A stretch of 64,000 nt of DNA from Streptomyces sp. Z26 (GTDB lineage: Bacteria; Actinomycetota; Actinomycetes; Streptomycetales; Streptomycetaceae): contig NZ_RCHV01000002.1 of the NCBI RefSeq assembly GCF_003665095.1, positions 5,832,501-5,896,500 of the forward strand, given 5' to 3'. How positions within the stretch are numbered: position 1 is the first letter of the stretch; every line of letters starts with the position of its first letter. Of the stretch, positions 58,820-64,000 are shown one piece after another. Position numbers and translations under genes: made by a program. The notes below the pieces were generated by a model. It saw only the letters and a program-made list of their open reading frames with translations, was not told where the DNA came from and did no database searches.

Positions 58820-59932
58820 GTGACCGAGGAACGCACAGGAGTCTGGCTCGTCGGAGCGCGCGGCTCCGTCGCCACCACCGTCATAGCCGGCTGCGCGGCC
58901 GTCGCCGCCGGACTCCACCCGCCCACCGGGATGGTCACCGCGACCAACCCGTTCGCGGACAGCGGGCTGCCGCCCCTGGAGACCCTCGTCTTCGGGGGCC
59001 ACGACACGTCCCCCACGCCGCTGCCCAAGCGCGCCGAGGAACTCGTCACCTCCGGCGCCCTCCCGTACGGCCTCCCCGCCACCCTCCGCGCCGAACTCAC
59101 CGCCGCCGACGAGGCCGTACGCCCCGGCGGCCCCGGCCCGGACGACCCGCGCGGCGAGGACGAGCTGATCGCCGCCTTCGCCGCCGACATCGACGCCTTC
59201 CGCGCCGCGCACGGGCTCGCCCGGGTCGTCGTGGTCAACGTCGCCACCACCGAGGCCGCGCCCGTCCCCGGCGACACCGCCCTCCCCTCCAGCTCCCTCT
59301 ACGCGGCGGCCGCCCTGCGCGCGGGCTGCCCGTACGTCAACTTCACCCCGTCCACCGGCCTCCACCACCCCCGGTTGCGCACGGCCGCGGCCGAGGCGGG
59401 CGTGCCGTACGCGGGCCGCGACGGCAAGACCGGGCAGACGCTGCTGCGTTCCGTGCTGGCGCCGATGTTCGCGCAGCGCGCCCTGGCCGTACGCGCCTGG
59501 TCCGGCACCAACCTGCTCGGCGGCGGCGACGGCGCGGCCCTCACCGACCCCGGCGCGGCGGCGGCGAAGAACGCGGGCAAGGCGCGCGTCCTCTCCGACA
59601 CCCTCGGCGAACTGCCGCAGGGCGACGTGCACATCGACGACGTACCGGCGCTGGGCGACATGAAGACCGCCTGGGACCACGTCGCGTTCGACGGCTTCCT
59701 CGGCTCCCGGATGATCCTCCAGACCATCTGGCAGGGCTGCGACTCGGCACTCGCCGCGCCCCTCGTCCTGGACCTCGCGCGGCTGCTCGCCCGCGCCCAG
59801 GAGGCGGGCCTCAGCGGTCCGGTCGACGGCCTCGGCTTCTACTTCAAGGACCCCGACACCGGGTCCAGCGCGCTGCCCGAGCAGTGGCGCGCACTGCTGT
59901 CCCTCGCCGCCCGCCTCCGGGCGCGTCCGTGA
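58820..59932 (+). CDS. Inositol-3-phosphate-synthase family protein
   Basis: The 370-aa protein starts VWLVGARGSVATTVIAGCAAV, the Rossmann NAD motif of myo-inositol-1-phosphate synthases, and keeps the family stretches LPSSSLYAAAALRAGCPYVNFTPSTG, GRDGKTGQTLLRSVLAPMF with a conserved Lys, NLLGGGDGAAL, VHIDDVPALGDMKTAWDHVAFDGFLG and APLVLDLARLLARA. It probably cyclises glucose-6-phosphate or a related sugar phosphate to a cyclitol phosphate. GTG start at 58820 follows GGGAGG. It is the first gene of a tightly overlapping operon with ebo-type genes, so its product may feed a cyclitol-containing metabolite rather than ordinary phosphatidylinositol. Confidence 0.85.
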   Translation: MTEERTGVWLVGARGSVATTVIAGCAAVAAGLHPPTGMVTATNPFADSGLPPLETLVFGGHDTSPTPLPKRAEELVTSGALPYGLPATLRAELTAADEAVRPGGPGPDDPRGEDELIAAFAADIDAFRAAHGLARVVVVNVATTEAAPVPGDTALPSSSLYAAAALRAGCPYVNFTPSTGLHHPRLRTAAAEAGVPYAGRDGKTGQTLLRSVLAPMFAQRALAVRAWSGTNLLGGGDGAALTDPGAAAAKNAGKARVLSDTLGELPQGDVHIDDVPALGDMKTAWDHVAFDGFLGSRMILQTIWQGCDSALAAPLVLDLARLLARAQEAGLSGPVDGLGFYFKDPDTGSSALPEQWRALLSLAARLRARP

Positions 59933-61191
59933 ACGGCCCCACACGGACGGCCGCGGTGCTGGCGGCGGGGGCGCTCGTGGCGGCGTCCGCCGCCCTGGCG
60001 GCGCGCGGGCGCGCACGACGCGTCCCGCGCGCCGCCGGACGCCTCTCCGCCGGACGTCCCGCCGCCGGGCGCGTGGCGGCGGGGCCCGGGGCGGACACGG
60101 CACCGCGTACGGTCTCCGTGCCGCGTACGGGCCGCGCGCTCCCCGTGGACCCGGGCCCGGACGCGGGCAGCTCCGCGCCGCCCCCCGCGGTCTGCGCCGC
60201 CCCCGGCGCGCCGCCCGGCGGGCGGGCCGCGGCGTGGGCGCGACTGCTGCGCGTCTCCGCGCTGTTCACCGTCCCCGGCGACGCCCTCGCCGGAGCCGCC
60301 GCCGCGTCCCGCGCGCCCAACCGGGGCACGCTGGCCGCCGTCGGCGCCTCCCTCTGCCTGTACGAGGCGGGGATGGCGCTCAACGACTGGGCGGACCGGC
60401 ACATCGACGCCGTGGAACGCCCCGAACGCCCGCTGCCCTCCGGGCGGATCAGCCCGCCGGAGGCCCTCGCCGCCGCCGCGGCGCTGACCGCCGCGGGCCT
60501 CGGCTGCGCGGCGGCGGCCGGACGCACCGCGTTCGGTACGGCCACGGTGCTGGCCGGTGCGGTGTGGGCGTACGACCTCGGGCTGAAGCACACCCCGGCG
60601 GGCCCGGCCGCGATGGCCGCCGCCCGCTCCCTGGACCTGCTGCTGGGCGCGGTGGCGACGGGCGCGGCGCACCCGGACGCAGGTGCGGCGGACAGGGGCC
60701 GTACGGGCGCGCCGCCCCCCGACACCCCGCGCGCGGCGGCCCGTTCGGCCGCGCGGGGCGCCGCCCCCGCCGCCGCCCTGCTCGGCGCGCACACCCTGGC
60801 CGTCACCACCGTGTCGCGGCGCGAGACGGTGGGCGGGTCGACGGCGCTGCCGCTCGGCGCGCTGGCCGCCGTCGCGGCGGTCGCCCACGTCGCCGCCCGC
60901 CCGCCCGCGCGGGCCCCCGGCCCGTCCGCCGCTCCCGGCCCGGCCGCCCCCGACCCCGCCACCGTGCTCCTCGCCGCCGCCTACGCGGCCACCGCCGCCC
61001 GCCCCCTCGCGCACGCCGCGCTCAACCCGTCGCCGCCGCTGTACCAGCGGGCGGTCGGCGGCGGCATCCGCGCCATGATCCCGTTGCAGGCCGTGCTCGC
61101 CGCGCGCGCCGGTTCCCCGCGCACCGCCGTGCCGCTGCTCGCGCTGCTGCCGCTGGCCCGGCTGCTGTCCAGGAAGGTGAGCCCCACATGA
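59929..61191 (+). CDS. eboC: UbiA-family prenyltransferase (EboC-like)
   Basis: The 420-aa protein has a long Ala/Arg/Pro-rich N-terminal part (about 1-100), then a polytopic UbiA domain with the first Asp motif NDWADRHIDAVERPERPLPSG (about 156-176) in essence and the second-motif region YDLGLKHT, followed by further hydrophobic helices and the conserved closing AGGGI-like stretch VGGGIRAMIPLQA. It transfers an isoprenoid (or related group) to an acceptor inside the membrane. GTG overlaps the inositol-phosphate-synthase-like stop (GTGA). A Pro/Arg-rich loop near 240-270 is unusual. Confidence 0.87.
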   Translation: MNGPTRTAAVLAAGALVAASAALAARGRARRVPRAAGRLSAGRPAAGRVAAGPGADTAPRTVSVPRTGRALPVDPGPDAGSSAPPPAVCAAPGAPPGGRAAAWARLLRVSALFTVPGDALAGAAAASRAPNRGTLAAVGASLCLYEAGMALNDWADRHIDAVERPERPLPSGRISPPEALAAAAALTAAGLGCAAAAGRTAFGTATVLAGAVWAYDLGLKHTPAGPAAMAAARSLDLLLGAVATGAAHPDAGAADRGRTGAPPPDTPRAAARSAARGAAPAAALLGAHTLAVTTVSRRETVGGSTALPLGALAAVAAVAHVAARPPARAPGPSAAPGPAAPDPATVLLAAAYAATAARPLAHAALNPSPPLYQRAVGGGIRAMIPLQAVLAARAGSPRTAVPLLALLPLARLLSRKVSPT

Positions 61192-62090
61192 CCCCGCCCG
61201 CTGCGCTGCGGCTGGCCTACGGCACCAACGGCCTGGCCGACCTGCGGCTCGACGACGCTCTCGACGTGCTCGCCGGACTCGGCTACGACGGCGTCGGCCT
61301 GACCCTCGACCACATGCACCTCGACCCGCTCGCGCCCGGACTGGCCGCGCGTACGGCCGCCGTCGCCCGCGCGCTGGAGCGGCACGGCCTCTCCGTCACC
61401 GTCGAGACCGGCGCCCGCTACGTCCTCGACCCGCGCCGTAAGCACGGCCCGACCCTCCTCGACCCCGAACCGGACGGCCGCGCCGCCCGTACGGCCCTGC
61501 TGTGCACGGCCGTACGCGTCGCCGCCGACCTCGGCGCGCACGCCGTGCACTGCTTCAGCGGCGTCACCCCCGCCGGGACCTCCGACGACGCGGCCTGGCA
61601 GCGGCTCGCGGGCGGCCTGGGCACCGTGCTGGAGGCGGCCGACGCGGCGGGCGTGCCGCTGGCCGTCGAGCCCGAACCGGGGCACCTCGTGGGCGACCTG
61701 GCCGGTTTCCACCGGCTGCGTACGCTCCTCGGCGACCCCGACGGCCTGGGCCTCACCCTGGACCTCGGCCACTGCCAGTGCCTCGAACCGGACCCGCCCG
61801 AGAAGTGCGTACGCGCCGCCGCGCCCTGGCTGCGGCACGTGCAGATCGAGGACATGCGGCGCGGCACGCACGAGCACCTGCCGTTCGGGGAGGGCGAGAT
61901 GGACTTCCCACCGATCCTCGCGGCGCTGCGCGACGTGGGCTACGACGGCCTCGTCACCGTCGAGCTGCCCCGCCACTCGCACGCCGGGCCGGCCATGGCG
62001 GAGGAGTCCGTACGGTTCCTGCGCGCGGCGGAGGCGGCCCCGCCCGCGCCGCCGGTGGCCGTACGCGCCGGGGCGGAGCAGCCGTGCTGA
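61188..62090 (+). CDS. Sugar phosphate isomerase/epimerase-type TIM barrel (ebo operon)
   Basis: The 300-aa protein is a xylose-isomerase-like TIM barrel: LRLAYGTNGLADLRLDDALDVLAGLGYDGVGLTLDH, SVTVETGARYVLDP, GVPLAVEPEPGHLVGD, GLTLDLGHCQCLEPD, LRHVQIEDMRRGTHEHLPFGEGEMDFPPILAAL and LVTVELPRHSH, giving the usual Glu/Asp/His/Glu metal site. It would act on a cyclitol or sugar made by the upstream enzyme. ATGA overlap with the prenyltransferase gene. Confidence 0.87.
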   Translation: MTPPAALRLAYGTNGLADLRLDDALDVLAGLGYDGVGLTLDHMHLDPLAPGLAARTAAVARALERHGLSVTVETGARYVLDPRRKHGPTLLDPEPDGRAARTALLCTAVRVAADLGAHAVHCFSGVTPAGTSDDAAWQRLAGGLGTVLEAADAAGVPLAVEPEPGHLVGDLAGFHRLRTLLGDPDGLGLTLDLGHCQCLEPDPPEKCVRAAAPWLRHVQIEDMRRGTHEHLPFGEGEMDFPPILAALRDVGYDGLVTVELPRHSHAGPAMAEESVRFLRAAEAAPPAPPVAVRAGAEQPC

Positions 62091-62890
62091 GCGCGGCGGG
62101 CGACGTCCCGGGGGAGCGCGCACGGGAGGGTCGCGCCGCCGACGCGCACGCGGGCGAGGAGAGCGCCCGGCTCGGCGCGGCGGCGCTGGAGGCGTCGCTG
62201 CGGCAGCGCCTCGACGCCGGGGCCCGCGCCTGGCTGGACGGCGCGCTCGCGGACGCGCGGCGGGCCGCCGCCACCGGCCCGGAGCCCGCGGCCGACGCGG
62301 CCCCCGGGGCCCGACGGCCGCTGCCCGCCTGGGAGTTGGCGTTCGCCGCCGCGGGCCGCCACTGCCGCGCCGCCGCCACGGGCGCCGCACCCGCACCCGC
62401 TCCCGTACCCGAAGCGGCCGACGCCGCCCGGGTGCTCCTCCTGCACGCCGCCCGGCCCGACACCGGCACGCTCACCCGCCTCTACACCCGCGGCAGCGCC
62501 GCCGAACGCCGCGCCGTGCTCGTCGCGCTGCCGTGGCTGCCGGTCGACGACGACGGCGTGCCGCTCGTCGAGGACGCCCTTCGCGCCAACGACACGCGGC
62601 TGGTCGCCGCCGCCGTCGGCCCGTACGCCGCCGCGCGCCTCGGCGCGCACGCCTGGCGGCAGGCGATCCTCAAGTGCCTGTTCACCGGGGTGCCCGTGAC
62701 CGCCGTCGCGGGCCTGGCCGAACGGGCCGCGGGCGACGCCGAACTCGCCCGCATGCTCCGCGACTACGCCGCCGAACGGGCCGCCGCGGGCCGCCCCGTA
62801 CCCGACGACCTGCACCACGTGCTGGCGCTCACGGAGACCCACGCCGGGAACGGCACCGACGCCGCACCCCACGAGGAGACGAGGTCCTGA
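62084..62890 (+). CDS. eboA: EboA-domain protein
   Basis: The 268-aa Ala-rich, mostly helical protein has the EboA-type pattern: repeated helices with WELAFAAAGRHCRAAA, ARVLLLHAARPDTGTLTRLYTRGSAAERRAVLVALPWLP, LVEDALRANDTRLVAAAVGPYAAARLGAHAWRQAILKCLFTGVPV and DAELARMLRDYAAERAAAGRP. No catalytic motif is known; the helical repeats suggest a scaffold. GTG start at 62084 overlaps the previous gene by 7 bp and follows GGAG. Identification rests on the neighbourhood as well as the helices. Confidence 0.8.
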   Translation: MLSAAGDVPGERAREGRAADAHAGEESARLGAAALEASLRQRLDAGARAWLDGALADARRAAATGPEPAADAAPGARRPLPAWELAFAAAGRHCRAAATGAAPAPAPVPEAADAARVLLLHAARPDTGTLTRLYTRGSAAERRAVLVALPWLPVDDDGVPLVEDALRANDTRLVAAAVGPYAAARLGAHAWRQAILKCLFTGVPVTAVAGLAERAAGDAELARMLRDYAAERAAAGRPVPDDLHHVLALTETHAGNGTDAAPHEETRS

Positions 62891-63744
62891 TGCGCATCTT
62901 CGACCCCCACATCCACATGACCTCGCGGACCACCGACGACTACGCCGCCATGCACGCGTCCGGCGTCCGCGCCCTCGTCGAGCCGTCCTTCTGGCTCGGC
63001 CAGCCCCGTACGGCCCCCGAGACGTTCTACGACTACTTCGACGCGCTCCTCGGCTGGGAGCCGTTCCGCGCCGCCCAGCACGGCATCGCCCACCACTGCA
63101 CCCTCGCCCTCAACCCCAAGGAGGCCAACGACCCGCGCTGCCTCCCCGTCCTCGACGAACTGCCGCGCTACCTCGTCAAGGACTCCGTCGTCGCCGTCGG
63201 CGAGATCGGCTACGACTCGATGACCCCCGCCGAGGACGAGGCCCTCGCCGCCCAGCTCCAACTCGCCGCCGACCACGGCCTCCCCGCCCTCGTCCACACC
63301 CCGCACCGCGACAAGGCCGCGGGCCTCGCCCGTACGGTCGACGCCGTGCGGGAGTCCGCCCTCGACCCCTCGTGGGTGCTCCTCGACCACCTCAACGAGA
63401 CGACCGTGGCGGCCGCCGCCGACAGCGGCAGCTGGCTCGGCTTCTCCATCTACCCCGACACCAAGATGGACGAGCACCGCATGGTCCGCGTCCTGCGCGC
63501 GTACCCCTGGCTGATGGACCGCGTCCTGGTCAACTCGGCCGCCGACTGGGGCAACAGCGACCCGCTGAAGACCCGCGCCGTCGCCGACGCCATGCTCACC
63601 GACGGCTTCACCGAGGACGACGTGGACCGGGTGCTGTGGCGCAACCCCGTCGCGTTCTACGGCCTCAGCGGCCGACTCGACCTCGACGTGGCGCCGCCGG
63701 AGGCCACCCACGAGGGCAACTCGCTGCTGCGCGGCGGTGAGTGA
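62890..63744 (+). CDS. eboB: TatD-family metal-dependent hydrolase (EboB-like)
   Basis: The 284-aa TIM-barrel hydrolase has metal ligands in FDPHIHMTS (residues 4-12), Glu in VAVGEIGYDSM, His in PALVHTPHRDK and HLNETT, and the C-terminal Asp/Asn stretch VNSAADWGNSDPLKT. The amidohydrolase-related TatD family includes nucleases and lactonases; ebo-type members have unknown substrates. ATG at 62890 shares one base with the EboA stop (TGATG). Confidence 0.87.
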   Translation: MRIFDPHIHMTSRTTDDYAAMHASGVRALVEPSFWLGQPRTAPETFYDYFDALLGWEPFRAAQHGIAHHCTLALNPKEANDPRCLPVLDELPRYLVKDSVVAVGEIGYDSMTPAEDEALAAQLQLAADHGLPALVHTPHRDKAAGLARTVDAVRESALDPSWVLLDHLNETTVAAAADSGSWLGFSIYPDTKMDEHRMVRVLRAYPWLMDRVLVNSAADWGNSDPLKTRAVADAMLTDGFTEDDVDRVLWRNPVAFYGLSGRLDLDVAPPEATHEGNSLLRGGE

Positions 63745-64000
63745 CGGTGCGCTTCCGGCATCCGGACGGCTCCACCGTCCACCTCTCGTACTGCACCAAC
63801 GTGCACGCGGCGGAGGACCTCGACGGCGTACTGGCGCAGCTGGGCGCGTACGCCGAGCCCGTACGGCGGCGGCTGCACCGCGACCGGCTCGGCATCGGCC
63901 TGTGGCTGGCCCGCGACGCCGCCCACGACCTGACCTCCGACCCGGCCGCGCTGCGCCGCCTGCGCGGCGAGCTGGACGCGCGCGGCCTGGAGGTCGTCAC
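63741..64000 (+). CDS. eboE: EboE metabolite-traffic TIM-barrel protein, N-terminal part (cut by window end)
   Basis: Eighty-six codons are visible, beginning VRFRHPDGSTVHLSYCTNVHAAEDLDGVLAQLGAYAEPVRRRL and DRLGIGLWLARDAAHDL, which matches the start of EboE proteins (the SYCTNVH and GLWLA segments). EboE is part of the ebo set linked to export or trafficking of metabolites such as scytonemin precursors in cyanobacteria. GTG at 63741 gives a GTGA overlap with the TatD gene; a second GTG two codons on is possible. The rest of the gene and operon lies beyond the window. Confidence 0.85.
   Translation, partial: MTVRFRHPDGSTVHLSYCTNVHAAEDLDGVLAQLGAYAEPVRRRLHRDRLGIGLWLARDAAHDLTSDPAALRRLRGELDARGLEVV

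Noticed and set aside
1..64000. CRISPR arrays, tRNA/rRNA genes, insertion sequences, attachment sites, phage genes, PQQ biosynthesis genes
   Set aside because: Looked for by eye on both strands; none found in the window.

Overview
The window is about 64 kb of very GC-rich DNA (over 70 % G+C by eye), with densely packed genes, many GTG starts, 4-bp ATGA/GTGA gene overlaps and G/C at almost every third codon position. The gene set (two-domain laccase, 2-methylisoborneol synthase with its methyltransferase, many Tat/lipoprotein exported proteins, an ebo-type operon, one in-frame TTA codon) points to Streptomyces or a close relative. No rRNA, tRNA, CRISPR array, insertion sequence or phage gene was seen.

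Layout. 0-7.4 kb: end of a zinc-type alcohol dehydrogenase, a two-gene acyl-CoA dehydrogenase/crotonase operon divergent from a PaaX-type regulator, a quinone oxidoreductase, a VOC protein, a baeRF2-like protein and a DUF402 protein. 7.5-13.2 kb (sugar module A): secreted cupredoxin-Ig-DUF1080 and ThuA-PQQ-dehydrogenase proteins, divergent from a small laccase. 13.5-18 kb: an aminotransferase-like protein with no lysine and a TTA codon, a TetR regulator, and the 2-methylisoborneol pair. 18-23.3 kb: DedA, metallo-beta-lactamase, membrane phosphodiesterase and acyl desaturase. 23.7-26.9 kb: cbiMNQO cobalt transporter under a cobalamin riboswitch. 27.6-40.7 kb: a compact SigK regulon consisting of a fasciclin lipoprotein, a membrane molybdopterin oxidoreductase, a FAD oxidase/DUF1365/two cyclopropane-synthase-family/DUF1295 operon, and rskA-sigK, interrupted by a lower-GC membrane protein gene. 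40.8-46.7 kb: aldo/keto reductase, long-chain acyl-CoA synthetase, sulfotransferase, FdhD, HAD phosphatase. 46.7-58.7 kb (sugar module B): ROK regulator, ribose-type ABC transporter, Gfo/Idh/MocA oxidoreductase, sugar isomerase, secreted PQQ-dehydrogenase-PKD-CBM and ThuA-DUF1080 proteins. 58.8-64 kb: an ebo-type operon (inositol-3-phosphate-synthase-like, UbiA, TIM barrel, EboA, TatD, EboE), cut by the window edge.

How parts work together. (1) Three promoter-like sites of identical architecture, CCAATCC-N16-CGAAT, lie in front of sigK-rskA, the molybdopterin oxidoreductase and the FAD/cyclopropane-synthase operon, which supports one sigma-K regulon. The same protein families form the sigma-K regulon of Mycobacterium tuberculosis, where they sit at two separate loci. 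(2) A dyad of consensus CTTTGTCC-N7-GGACAAAG occurs in front of the ROK gene, module A and the secreted part of module B, 35-42 kb apart, which suggests that the ROK protein controls both modules. The two modules contain the same three catalytic domains (ThuA, PQQ sugar dehydrogenase, DUF1080) fused in different combinations. The likely theme is oxidation of sugars outside the cell to keto-sugars, hydrolysis, import and intracellular reduction/isomerisation; the substrate is unknown.

All calls come from reading the sequence. No database search, structure prediction or RNA folding was run.
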